Virus record (IMG/VR): IMGVR_UViG_3300020442_004525
Coordinates: 1 to 57,997 of that record
From: a virus
Length of the DNA stretch: 57,997 nucleotides
Strand: one strand, 5' to 3'
Position 1 is the first letter of the stretch. Each line of letters starts with the position of its first letter. The notes beneath the pieces are model-generated. The model searched no databases. It was not told the origin of the DNA and saw only the letters and a list, made by a program, of their open reading frames with translations. Below, one piece after another: positions 20,501 to 27,482 of the stretch. A program made the position numbers and the translations under genes.

Positions 20501-23500
20501 AAAGCCAGGGTTCGCAGGAGACAATGTCAATAACGTTGCCCCAATATGGGAAGAATTTGGCGTTCAGGTGGAGTCTGTCGCAACAAACCTTCTTTTAGCC
20601 CATGATGTAAGAGTTCAGCGAGGTATTGTGGCTGGATTGGATGACGCTACAGAGGGATTTTTTGCTTCGCAAATTGATATCACACACTTGGATGCTAATG
20701 GAGATTATAAATACGGATATGATGCAAGGCCAGGAGAACGTGCTGTTAGTATAAAAATTCCAGACAATCCTATAGCTATCGGGAAATTTGCTGATAGAGA
20801 ATTTAAGAACGAAAATGGAGTCTCGGTGACACTCGCAGAGTATCAAAATCTTACTGCCGAAGAAAAAGACCGATATTCTCAATTTGATAAAACAGGCACT
20901 GAACACGCTAATTCTCCAGAGGTTGCATATCTACTTGGCGATAGTGATTATGATGCTGGGCATCCGTTTAATCCAACGTTAACAACCACATGGAAAGTTC
21001 CTTTTACTAATGTGCCTGGTTTCTTTATAGGTTATCATAGATTGGCTTATGATCTGTCTAGTGATGCCGATCCTTTTCTTCGAAAGGATTATAGTGAGCA
21101 GGCTGATTTTCAAAACACCTTTAATTCTCACCTGCCCATGATGGAATTCAGGAGTCACACTGGAAACTTTTTAAGATGGGACGGATTGAGATTGGAAATG
21201 TACGGTTCCGTGATAAACGGATCGGTTAACCCAAGTAATATCAGTATATCTTTAGGGGTTTCTGATTCTATTCGAGTATTTTCAGATCAAACTTTATATT
21301 CTGGTCAAATTTTCTGCGGCGGAGGCTTTAATAATTATCTTCCAGATTCTTTAGAATCCTTGGGCTCTGCAATAGTTGGAGGCGGAGCCAATAGAATCTA
21401 CGGAAAGTTTTCTGCTATTGCTGGCGGCTATGGTAATTCTATTCATGGATCATTTTCCTTCATAGGGTCTGGGTTTGGTAATGTTATAAATACTGGATCT
21501 ACTGGGCTGCTAGGTTACAGTTCGAAAGTTGCTGGTGCTGAAGATATGAATAAAAAATTCAGTGAAGTTCCTGCGAATAGCATGGATAATATGGTCAAAG
21601 GATTTTATCAAGAAATATTTAATAGGGATGGATCACAGGCTGAGCATACTTATTGGAAAAATAGCGCCATCAATAATAATTGGACAATTTCTCAATTGTA
21701 CGGAACGATAACTAATTCAGATGAATACTGGGAAAATGGAATGCGGAACAAGGTAGACGTCGGATGGGGTTCTAGTTATGGCGGAGAAAAAATAGAAGGC
21801 AATAGCATATCTAATCCTTTTAATGCTATTGTTACTGGTAAGGGTAATAGTATTATAGATTCTAAATATAGTATCATTGGTTCTGGTTTTGGTAATCTAA
21901 TTGATAATAGTCAATATTCCTCGATTCTTAATGGCCAAGGAAATTCGATAACGCATCGTGATAGCGGTGCAAGGAGAGACTCTAACGTAACTGATTCAGG
22001 TATATACATAACTAACGAGGGCACAACTAACGCTAAGTTAGGAGACGGTACTAATGCTATGATAGCGGCAAGTAGTAGTAGTAGATCTAGTGAAACTATG
22101 TATCAGGGTTTATCTGTTTTTAATAATTTAAAGAAGAAAGAGGGGGATGATAACGAAAATTGGTATATAGTTAATAAAGTCAATGTTAATAAGGAAGATG
22201 GCGATTTTGACGCAATAGATGATGATGATATTGATGTCTCTTCCTTGATGATTTATGATAATACTGACGGCTGGTATTTCATGGCTAGCGAAAGAAGATT
22301 TAATGCGTGGGTTGATGGTGGTAGAGACCCCAATCTTAAATTCGGTAGGTGGGCTTATATCCCCGCTGTTGCAGGACCTTACTTCTGGTGCCCCGTGACC
22401 CTACAATACTACTCTCTTAAAACTGGACCGAGCGATATACTTCTTACTGCTTCTCAGGCCGTCGCTCAAGCGGGAGTCACTGGAGATGGCCAGTTTGAAT
22501 GGTCATGGGTTGTTTTAAGCGAGGATAATCTGGATTATCACACTATCAGTGAGACAACTATTAGGAGCCAAAAGCCAGGCTTCCTTCCAGATTTGGAGTT
22601 GCTTAATTTTATAGACATGTCTCTTCCTGTAGATGCTAAAAATGGAAGCGGTAGATTTGGATATAATACAATTGCTGGGGGAAGTCGGAATTTAATTAAT
22701 CGGAGTTCTAATTCAGCCCTGATTGGTTCTGCTAATAGTTATGTATCTGATTTAAAAAATGCAGTAGTCGGCGGTATGACTAATCGAATTTTTGGTTCCG
22801 CTGTTAAGGTTGACGGTAGTGGAGCTACAGTAAGTCGTATGGCTAAAGACTTGCAAAAGGGTGTTACTGTATTTGGTTCAGAAAATATATTTGATGTTAG
22901 AGATGTTAATTGGGCTTATGACGATCTTATGTCTGCTATCGTTGGTTCTCAAAATACAATCATAGGTTGTAGAAAATCTGTTATTTTGGGCACTGGTAAT
23001 CAATTAAAGGGAGGTAATAAACCAATTACCCCTAGTGGGACTGCGGGTCTGAATTCTTCAGGATGGAGTACTCTCTATGGAGCAACTACCCCCTCATATT
23101 ATAGTATATCTGGAACAGAAGTAAATATCCTGGGAACAAATAACGTAATCAGAGGTAGTAACCTGTTCGCTCGAAACTTGTCTATATTTGGATCTAATTT
23201 CGTACTAACTTCACAAGAGCAAATCGTAAACTCTTATTATATAGGCAACCCGTTTCCTGCTGGCGGACTTCTAACGAGACTGTTTGTTGCTGCTGATGGT
23301 GGAGCGTACTTTACTGGAGACGTGGTCTCTTTCGCCTTGTCTGACGAGAAATATAAGGATAACATTCAACTAATCTCAGACCCTATCGATAAAATAAAGG
23401 GAATAAGAGGCGTTAGTTTTGATTGGAACGACCAGCAAGAAGTTTATCAAGGTCATGATGTAGGCGTGATTGCGCAAGAGGTTGAGTCCGTATTTCCTGA

Positions 23501-23660
23501 AGTTGTTGAAACAAGAAAGACGGGTAAGGCGGTTAAATATGAAAAGCTTACGCCCCTGTTAATTGAAGCCGTAAAAAGTCAGCAAGAACAAATTGAGTCT
23601 CTTAAGAAATGTGTTGAAGAATTAACATCAACCATTAACAAGCTTAAGCAGGACTCTTGA
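11553..23660 (+). CDS. Giant tail fibre with YadA-like beta-roll, DUF4214-like module and C-terminal S74 intramolecular chaperone
   Basis: 4035 residues, one of the largest phage proteins one meets. The N-terminal half looks like repeated fibronectin-type or beta-sandwich material. CBM5/12-like modules sit near residues 1125-1167 and 1973-2020. A segment near 1543-1585 (NATIGQANISNATI, LSADRITAG) matches the region that links J-type proteins to fibres. From about 3255 there are YadA-like head repeats (GGGANRIYGKFS, AGGYGNSI, GSGFGN), resumed near 3423, 3703 and 3795. They are interrupted at about 3331-3400 by a DUF4214-like helical module (FYQEIFNRDGSQAEHTYWK). Residues 3930-4035 are a Peptidase_S74 / ICA domain with the Ser3930-Lys3935 pair (SDEKYK) and VIAQEVESVFPEVV, followed by a coiled coil. 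In this family the domain trimerises the fibre and then cuts itself off. Confidence 0.88.
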   Translation: MSSRVNILVSFKIYSKTDTYYLVGSSNTGSFTHKLGRGWDADGSPDLYHSRIDVSEVADLEANGFLVSKVVPLGEKYGDYRMRMYAENELGIRSAYVELDKVIPAPDIDGTFRFNSIYVDRLIEEKPSAYSVVKKSPRRAAPSLELDNSLVVESEFIGRSALIKWDLKAPYGFTGSPKGTLVQPSNIDLFESLFSHFEVYFYKENPEERISTQDDVNSPPAGSAVFDSELPVSEVGQIVDLSFDKRVGEKIIDEDNFEIGFSKNFIEDLMGDGERFIYVKVVGKDIFYNSADDKYMHRFTGVIKVENTRSRIQEAFADLYGNQMTLSYVNRDRDFQGGKVVLRSFSSQDNVTWTHSDSAVLNSAGASNVFKQKWSSPTNRNYYKYILEIHDSYGFCGYHSVSSRGVLKGFFTKKLTGETQGEDTQEEALDAAIVDTHAWQSERKIGSISIKENGSSFDVSWNVVDSQGHLISPPAPSKDASGVPIFTMGDRIEIEDLAGFTVNFECPDEYINSGNSFPIRDAFDLGILGIEAEDQNGNKTYKAGSPENDSFGQLVIPETIGITDGVLTAENKLSINLDTSIQLSKQENADLYRSWFNHLNYTDVPVGSEFRVLYEENNNTDVGSYKDKGFYAVDAQRRIKLAVSLIDSEGRIIDTKIGEGYNAPPRILVKQGLSSDPSSVSSASVRSTDLVEFKLSLNEKTNTVAVFRRPVEEPNKEEVGHPDFEDKYYGIGGESNVDKTRVDDPDHAKPISVYNFKDADYFAKDNPTSKDVMLYGFGVEMDRWVKDDDPEDFISNAEYVLLPDDAEAMVAAGASNHKKQYVRFEVTGKNISNAEEGGFFTAFIDSKGNKANSDSFGTKNFLAGGRVIGSDNNITIVDQPPLIREQGLLRRKAPGTQYDYMLLPFDSFGTGEAWLPDRINFYGGVLFSQDENGAIGTVDFDAPFPPEGLQVRGANKTFFLEWQSPAFDAGDVDFYNLYYINDSRSETERLGLGGSDTRIADGDILRFNKDDYVHEDSEFHAIDLDFQAENNNTFGSVVPWQEQAYNKNHYVKSRPRGDSSKAFRLYKANADTTENDIPGKSDLWDEQVNVQLWENGTAIHRDDVKFNERSSQQESDGGGGSQTFGLIFYSSFKNYTPGQIAFRDNKCYICTGATTGNFNAQNWSLVEGVSIEEIKIPVTETSLTVVADTNDKGYFFFESVDRIQNRSRLHVDPTKPESESNEYTHQLGKSTLKDIANFEQELSAEFPNAIMLRPSDPFEIVDKTNYDNAKIKWKAHYLYNDGYGYFMPAGEISLRSDATYIKDKTIDSGQFIRHIYWNPRYGYNTNATSDPWTARITESTTVRENQLPYRKKSGHDEAPTRISSETFNELAQTRWVAKSDSNVTDREVFSDPGSSDYYEWSSSMYEEVPAAERDNDSSLSDKESDTNIDYRAYYSFSTGNPASQIYNRRQQGTDHWLSDPTRSSTIYDELNKVTDVIHETAAPVGFGTFGLHITRSESMKTNKSPENNVTDGLLEDGGFQICRIDHIGGEYSHTVNFEVFNNATIGQANISNATITSAQITDLSADRITAGIIGSHRIQIGNALIPEVTDGSLGDAQDDSHNGGPASVMPDGTSLAAGADDAYTNSKYVYGSITSQGFDHTTKGKPGFFISGDGQFGFQTTNGGIYLRGGLDTDRNQDNSPTQLVIRGTLIQENSDPFVKMEMSSSVQNLSFNEHAENHFYYENNGKYNIYGTEATVLRPSNGEVTVSYNIQNAYHTDGSPYDINELQLIMYVDGDPSRTIDQKDVFKLIKSSALPTYQQRWVLKSIWHGSSVNRDSTLLQPDQILTSDPNDPDLYEEILVQESSVHGECLVNGSVDSTRKNKTACENGTPAGAWVPVVRDTGPNLGLNDVDDLNKGGSITFDFVGGRYGDTAELVDAEPSMIFFTGAPITDVSEVVERIEEEDLNDVGEDPGNTLIPIADSVTIVLRMVSRAPVWSSTQTYLAGELVNHSGKVWRSVHNGSNNKDQTPSSSSTYWDEEPAGEVVVEEKSVTIFRKDQPTNLASIDLVSTGSGIIRNSDSNESVTVKPVLTHGATQYSLEQTSDLEDWMKTLRGQMAIYQGPPNLLKQNKYKLLTSGKDASFSITLKNEDVLEGKTTLYLVDTKDNSNWPDARDSLSVYKEVATIDVIDVNDGVDVGHIDLDKADKFYTREYLIRPSSGGTVDYSSSYKLEEIDEKTFDATIRITSQDGRELSKEIFVKIKNVALGKYIEKKDITIEDKSGNTICSFASNAENLAPVMVPFTLDNDNEVSKQSEYDVVTGDSADDLKKTGVGRVYFSVDNRQHVTEIVIRFDFIKTRGNTIAVIGSDNETSSTHYKVHPLDSVKTWGGFSGENFTFAADMVPQISVEENILINTLIRPNPSFRLSLTKPYITYSRNSINDNNQTSNQNLLRRSENIIPIQLYMGEDNITDEVDNKPTGAEFSMDIIPTFGFVVSYEFLNGTHSDDKCYWPKNETAARSAIDDLKSEDIEEGVYYDKASGIWKIADSDGSHIAADSNFLYYIPPRLSDLPGMGNSKIKIKASYTRSNVPVASSGLRGASNGAFATDNFTDIETINVVETLNGESAPFAIQTNETVAVEVNPAGKIIKAVSETTFDSEVRVKVADDDVALLNSSDQLLDGFVLSSASTSPAINRIVFESSSAKSIAHNTTLTFKNSGGSDVKLYDFDDSEIKIKTKDGSTASVKYISMFDENDSNQTGMLEAGHTLAFYDNSGKIVASSKMPKIFKQGIALLVNDKFTDDINSQYFATNQEWKKVASNNKNDTYVISDFMWGAGATGSNPTGSKELLVGDTIMNDSGQAWFGSDANSAITVQAQIAFYATSRTWRTDEVVSTSVSRQVRSATQGETGATIVYRSGRWTASTQYIGTTKRREVVRHEDKYYITTENASILAFGLNSLAELESTGDLSFDALYQGENDSSDANTLSKWKQAFQGQTLSDQEITERRLKPGFAGDNVNNVAPIWEEFGVQVESVATNLLLAHDVRVQRGIVAGLDDATEGFFASQIDITHLDANGDYKYGYDARPGERAVSIKIPDNPIAIGKFADREFKNENGVSVTLAEYQNLTAEEKDRYSQFDKTGTEHANSPEVAYLLGDSDYDAGHPFNPTLTTTWKVPFTNVPGFFIGYHRLAYDLSSDADPFLRKDYSEQADFQNTFNSHLPMMEFRSHTGNFLRWDGLRLEMYGSVINGSVNPSNISISLGVSDSIRVFSDQTLYSGQIFCGGGFNNYLPDSLESLGSAIVGGGANRIYGKFSAIAGGYGNSIHGSFSFIGSGFGNVINTGSTGLLGYSSKVAGAEDMNKKFSEVPANSMDNMVKGFYQEIFNRDGSQAEHTYWKNSAINNNWTISQLYGTITNSDEYWENGMRNKVDVGWGSSYGGEKIEGNSISNPFNAIVTGKGNSIIDSKYSIIGSGFGNLIDNSQYSSILNGQGNSITHRDSGARRDSNVTDSGIYITNEGTTNAKLGDGTNAMIAASSSSRSSETMYQGLSVFNNLKKKEGDDNENWYIVNKVNVNKEDGDFDAIDDDDIDVSSLMIYDNTDGWYFMASERRFNAWVDGGRDPNLKFGRWAYIPAVAGPYFWCPVTLQYYSLKTGPSDILLTASQAVAQAGVTGDGQFEWSWVVLSEDNLDYHTISETTIRSQKPGFLPDLELLNFIDMSLPVDAKNGSGRFGYNTIAGGSRNLINRSSNSALIGSANSYVSDLKNAVVGGMTNRIFGSAVKVDGSGATVSRMAKDLQKGVTVFGSENIFDVRDVNWAYDDLMSAIVGSQNTIIGCRKSVILGTGNQLKGGNKPITPSGTAGLNSSGWSTLYGATTPSYYSISGTEVNILGTNNVIRGSNLFARNLSIFGSNFVLTSQEQIVNSYYIGNPFPAGGLLTRLFVAADGGAYFTGDVVSFALSDEKYKDNIQLISDPIDKIKGIRGVSFDWNDQQEVYQGHDVGVIAQEVESVFPEVVETRKTGKAVKYEKLTPLLIEAVKSQQEQIESLKKCVEELTSTINKLKQDS

Positions 23661-24395
23661 TTCTGCTGGCGGTATGTCTGTCCAATCTTCCCAAGAGGAT
23701 GCTGCTTCGTGCCTATACTTTCCATCCCTCCACCAGTCTCTTAATACTTGTTTGAAATCTTCAAAAGATGCGCAATTCATTTTATTGGCTGCGTTTGATT
23801 CTAGTATTGACGATGGAGTGATTCCGCTTGGGGATTCTGATTTTTGTAGAGAGCTATTTTTCTTTCCGTTGTTTTTATTTATTTCATCGTCTCCAACGAT
23901 ATGTACGTTTAGGAAATTTCTAACACACCTTACGAAGGCTCTATTGCAGGCTATTGTTTCTAGGAAGATTTGACCAAAGTCACTGGTATTATTGATTGTT
24001 GCATTAGCCATGTCTTCGAAGATTACAGAATTCCCGCTGGTTTCATAGTTACCTGTGAATTTAATAGTGCATATAACCGCAACGTGTTCTTCGCTGCATT
24101 TTTCAACCTTATACCTAACTTCTTCGATACCCCTAAGCCTGGCAAGTTCTTTAATTCCACTTAGTTTAATTAGAAGTTGATGATCTTTGAGTCCTTCAAT
24201 AGAGGATGGGTATTGCATGTTTCTGCTTTTGAACCAGTCTCTGTTTGGGAATAGATGCTCTTCTCCTATCATGGCTCTCCAATTAATCGAGCCATCTTCA
24301 TTGAATGAATAATTGTGATTTGTTAACAGGCCGTTTTCGTCTCTCTTGAAGAGACTTGGGCTTGGCGAGGTTTTTTTAGTTGTTTTAGTTGCCAT
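23628..24395 (-). CDS. Possible single-strand annealing (Rad52/Sak-like) recombination protein
   Basis: 255 residues. The most telling stretch is FLETIACNRAFVRCVRNFLN followed by an acidic VGDDE. It resembles the A-x-NRA-x-R-x-(V/L)-R-x-(F/L) helix found in phage single-strand annealing proteins of the Rad52/Sak type and in related phage DNA-repair proteins. The N-terminus is basic and Ser/Thr-rich. The C-terminus has a small Trp-rich part (FEDFKQVLRDWWRDGKY). It is the last gene of a leftward operon that begins with a protein bearing an SSB-like tip, which fits a recombination role. The stop overlaps the end of the convergent fibre gene by 33 bases, and the start overlaps the upstream GT9 gene by 11 bases. 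The similarity is judged by eye; it could be another DNA-binding protein. Confidence 0.4.
   Translation of the reverse strand: MATKTTKKTSPSPSLFKRDENGLLTNHNYSFNEDGSINWRAMIGEEHLFPNRDWFKSRNMQYPSSIEGLKDHQLLIKLSGIKELARLRGIEEVRYKVEKCSEEHVAVICTIKFTGNYETSGNSVIFEDMANATINNTSDFGQIFLETIACNRAFVRCVRNFLNVHIVGDDEINKNNGKKNSSLQKSESPSGITPSSILESNAANKMNCASFEDFKQVLRDWWRDGKYRHEAASSWEDWTDIPPAESRVLLKLVNG
23647..23667. other. Inverted repeat across convergent gene ends, weak terminator candidate
   Basis: AGCAGGA (23647-23653) pairs with TTCTGCT (23661-23667) over a 7-base loop, with one G-U pair on one strand. It spans the fibre stop codon and lies inside the 33-base overlap of the two convergent genes, where a two-way terminator would be useful. 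There is no clear T-run on either side, so termination is only a possibility. Confidence 0.3.
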
Positions 24396-25548
24396 AATTA
24401 AATATTTTGAAAAATTCTATTTCTTTATAAAACTCGGGCGAGTCTATAACTTTTTCTACATCACTTTTTTCTATACCCTGATCTAGGTAAGCTTTGCATG
24501 AATAAAATTTATTGTCTGATATGATCATTAGTGATGATTTAAAGTAAGAATTATCGCATAAAATAGAAGAATTGTCAAGATCTTTTTTTGTTGTATACTC
24601 TTGCTCTTTTATATTTAATGGAAATAGATCTAATCTTACATCCGATATATTGCTTGATCCTGTATAGTTGATTGCTAAATTTATTCCTGTAGCTTTTAAT
24701 TTTAATACATAATCATTATTAATTCCTTCATGTAATAATAATATTATTTTTTTAATATTCTTTTTATGTTTTCTTAAAATATTTAAATCTACTTCTTTAT
24801 CTATGTATAGAGCAATTTGATGATTCTTTATCCAATATTCTAGAAACTCCGTATTGTCTGTATAGTCTTGTCTTATTGTTAATATTGAGTTCTTTAGAAA
24901 GTTTATGTTTTTATTTGGAAAAAAGTTTGGAACAATATCTGTTACAACTTGACTGTAAGAATCTCCTAGGTGGACTGCCTCTGTTTGATTTATTATTCCA
25001 TCTCCGAGTAGTAGCTTAATTAATTCATACGCTATTTCGTTTGGGAATATTTTATCTATTCTTTTTTCTTCTTCATTAGGGGCGTAAGAAGGTTTGAATT
25101 TTGTATAATCTGGAGAAAAGAATTTATGCTCCCCTTTCCAAAATGGATGGCAGGTGTTTGGGAACGTTGGCCCGAATAATGTTACTAGCGGAACATTATA
25201 AAAACCTGCCACATGAGAAGAAAATGAATCATTGCTTAGGTGCAGCATGGATTTACTGAGTATAAAAAAAGTTTCTCGCAATTTTGTTTTACCTAGAAGG
25301 CTTATTGTGCCGTCTATGTGAGAATCGTGCGTTTCGCCAATCTGTAGGATGCTTATACCCCTCTCATCTAGGACGGGTTTAATTATTGATATTACATCTT
25401 TATAATGACTGTAGTTCTTGGAGTTCATGCCTGAGCCCGCATGAAGGGTAATATACTTATCCGCAGGAGGTGGATAGAATAAGGGTTCTATATGGGGTTT
25501 TGATATTTTGACCCCTGCAGTTAATGCGAAATTTTCAACTAGGTGCAT
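24385..25548 (-). CDS. C-terminal half of a GT9 (heptosyltransferase-like) glycosyltransferase plus unknown C-terminal domain
   Basis: 387 residues. The first about 190 residues carry the sugar-nucleotide half of a GT9 enzyme: YITLHAGSGMNSKNYS at about 32-47, then SKSMLHLSNDSFSSHVAG and VPLVTLFGPT with a following P-x2-C-x-P. GT9 enzymes also need an N-terminal Rossmann half, and that half is found at the end of the upstream ORF in another frame (see 25539-27482). The last about 190 residues are Ile/Lys/Asn-rich and unrecognised. The ATG at 25546-25548 lies inside the upstream reading frame (10-base overlap) with no ribosome site next to it. Expression therefore needs either coupled re-initiation or a -1 frameshift. 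Acceptor and donor sugar are unknown. Confidence 0.7.
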   Translation of the reverse strand: MHLVENFALTAGVKISKPHIEPLFYPPPADKYITLHAGSGMNSKNYSHYKDVISIIKPVLDERGISILQIGETHDSHIDGTISLLGKTKLRETFFILSKSMLHLSNDSFSSHVAGFYNVPLVTLFGPTFPNTCHPFWKGEHKFFSPDYTKFKPSYAPNEEEKRIDKIFPNEIAYELIKLLLGDGIINQTEAVHLGDSYSQVVTDIVPNFFPNKNINFLKNSILTIRQDYTDNTEFLEYWIKNHQIALYIDKEVDLNILRKHKKNIKKIILLLHEGINNDYVLKLKATGINLAINYTGSSNISDVRLDLFPLNIKEQEYTTKKDLDNSSILCDNSYFKSSLMIISDNKFYSCKAYLDQGIEKSDVEKVIDSPEFYKEIEFFKIFNYGN

Positions 25549-27482
25549 AATTCTAGGGAGATTTTATCTTCTCCGTTTCTTGTGTAGTTTAATACTCTTT
25601 GATTGTTTACATTTAATATAATTGCCACATTAAAAAAACTTTCTTGATCTGGCCTGTCGGTCCTATTGCTAAAACCCTCTAGCATTAGGGCATCAGAACA
25701 GAATGGGTCATATGGTATAACCTTATAGAGGTAAGGGTTTCCTTCGAGTATGGGGAAGTATTCTTTATTTGTGATAAAATAAATATCATAATCTTTATAA
25801 GTTTTGGATAAGTCTTCGAATAAACTTGTGGCCATGAAAACATCTCCGATGCTTTTTGGCAGTACAAGTGCAATTCTTTTATTGGGTCTATCAAAGTCAA
25901 TATACTCTCTTATGTCGTACTCTTCGCGAGGTCTGCTTGCAACTTCTTTTTCGTTATTCTTTTTTAAGGCTGATAGTATTTTTTCCCTAGGGGTTCCCGC
26001 CTGAAGTTTATTTAATAAGAATGGCAAGACTTCATCTCTTTCAGATATTTTAAGTTTTAATATTTCATTATATATAAAAAGTATATAATCTTTATCAGAT
26101 AAACCTTGTGGTATTGGCTTGGAGAAATCCGCTTCTAGACTACTTAATTTATAATCCCAAGATATTTCCTTGGGTTCATCTATGAGTTTCATTAATTTTT
26201 TACAATTGTTTTCTATAGAATATTCGTTTAATACGAAATCCCTACCTGTCTTACCCATTCTTTCTCTTTTTTCTTTGCTTAATTTGGAAACTTTTACTAG
26301 TTTAGAGAAAATACTCTCGGGAGAGGTGCTTGCTTTGATGAATTGGGTGTTTGGTTCCCTGTATTCGTTCCATGATAGTGGGAAACTTCCTGTTGATTCA
26401 CTGGAGCAATCCTCTCCGCAGCTATAATTGGTCACTAGGGTTACTAATTCACAAAGCTTAGCTTCTTGTATGGGGATTTCTTGACCACCTGAAGTAAACG
26501 GGTGGCAGTATACATCCATTAAATTATATATTTCATTTAGCTGCTTTTCAGAAGGGCCATTATGAACCGTTATCGTTTTCTGGGAAGCTTTCTCCCCACA
26601 AAACCTACAATCCTGCGGGGTTTGTTTTGATTTTGACTCTCCTTGGAATGGTTTAATTTCATAATTACCACACTCCTTGCAATAGTAAGTTGTTAGTACG
26701 TCACTATTATCAACTTTTTTTTCTTTTAATAAAGAAGGTATATCCCAGCCTTCCTCCCACGAGGTGTGCAGTAAGAGTTTTGCGTTTTTATTTTTCTCTT
26801 TAAATTTTAAGAAGCCATCTACTAAATTGGTGACAGATTTTCTTAACTGATTTCTGAAAACAAAACCTATGATAAAATCATTTTCACTTATACCGAATCT
26901 ATGTCTTAATTCTGATTTATGTTCATTGCTTAATTTAAAAAAGTTTTTAGAGTCTACTGGGCCGTGAATGCATTCTGTATTTTTTACACCTTTCGATTTA
27001 AGTTCTTTTTGTGGGAAATTGGACCAAGTTAAAAAATGGTCTGTATTTCTCGCTGCCTCATATGCTGACTTCAATATCGGGTTTGAATCTAATGTTACCC
27101 ATAGGATTGTTTTAATCTGTCTCCACCATTTGCGCTCCCACAAACCAGAGAAAGCCCAGAGGTCTTCAGCTCCTATATATACGTCAGGTTTTTCTTGCTC
27201 TATGACATCTTCTATCCTTAGGTGTCCATAACCTACTTTATTTTTAAAATTATTATCTGATTTAATTCTTTCTTCTACGGCCTGATCGTCTGGAAAACCT
27301 CCCACAGCTTTCCATGGGAAAGTCTCTAATGCTGGAGAGTTTTCTTTAACGCCATTAGCGAGCTCTACGATATCATATTTTCCGGTTTTGTATAAATAAG
27401 TTAAAACGTTTCTAGCGTTCTTACCGAAACCAGATAATACTTTAGAGCAATTGCTGTGGTATAGAATTTTTTTTTTAGCCAT
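25539..27482 (-). CDS. GT4-like glycosyltransferase with zinc ribbon, fused to the N-terminal half of a GT9 enzyme
   Basis: 647 residues. Residues 1-430 look like a GT-B, family 4-like glycosyltransferase: an N-terminal KILYHSNCSKVLSGFGKN start, ILWVTLDSNP, and a C-terminal VYCHPFTSGGQEIPIQEAK donor site. A zinc ribbon is set into the second Rossmann domain: C268-x2-C271 and C292-x2-C295. From about 537 a second enzyme begins (LPKSIGDVFMATSLFEDL ... ITNKEYFPILEGNPYL), which is the N-terminal half of a GT9 heptosyltransferase-like protein. It stops 111 residues later, just where the next ORF takes up the GT9 C-terminal half. The start codon shares its A with the TGA of the upstream gene (TGATG). 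The glycosyltransferase call is firm; the substrates are unknown. Confidence 0.75.
   Translation of the reverse strand: MAKKKILYHSNCSKVLSGFGKNARNVLTYLYKTGKYDIVELANGVKENSPALETFPWKAVGGFPDDQAVEERIKSDNNFKNKVGYGHLRIEDVIEQEKPDVYIGAEDLWAFSGLWERKWWRQIKTILWVTLDSNPILKSAYEAARNTDHFLTWSNFPQKELKSKGVKNTECIHGPVDSKNFFKLSNEHKSELRHRFGISENDFIIGFVFRNQLRKSVTNLVDGFLKFKEKNKNAKLLLHTSWEEGWDIPSLLKEKKVDNSDVLTTYYCKECGNYEIKPFQGESKSKQTPQDCRFCGEKASQKTITVHNGPSEKQLNEIYNLMDVYCHPFTSGGQEIPIQEAKLCELVTLVTNYSCGEDCSSESTGSFPLSWNEYREPNTQFIKASTSPESIFSKLVKVSKLSKEKRERMGKTGRDFVLNEYSIENNCKKLMKLIDEPKEISWDYKLSSLEADFSKPIPQGLSDKDYILFIYNEILKLKISERDEVLPFLLNKLQAGTPREKILSALKKNNEKEVASRPREEYDIREYIDFDRPNKRIALVLPKSIGDVFMATSLFEDLSKTYKDYDIYFITNKEYFPILEGNPYLYKVIPYDPFCSDALMLEGFSNRTDRPDQESFFNVAIILNVNNQRVLNYTRNGEDKISLELCT

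Noticed and set aside
25530-25580. Programmed -1 frameshift site at the GT9 split
   Set aside because: No X-XXY-YYZ slippery heptamer is in the right frame; only a weak GGAGA/TCTCC hairpin is near, so I do not claim a frameshift as a feature.
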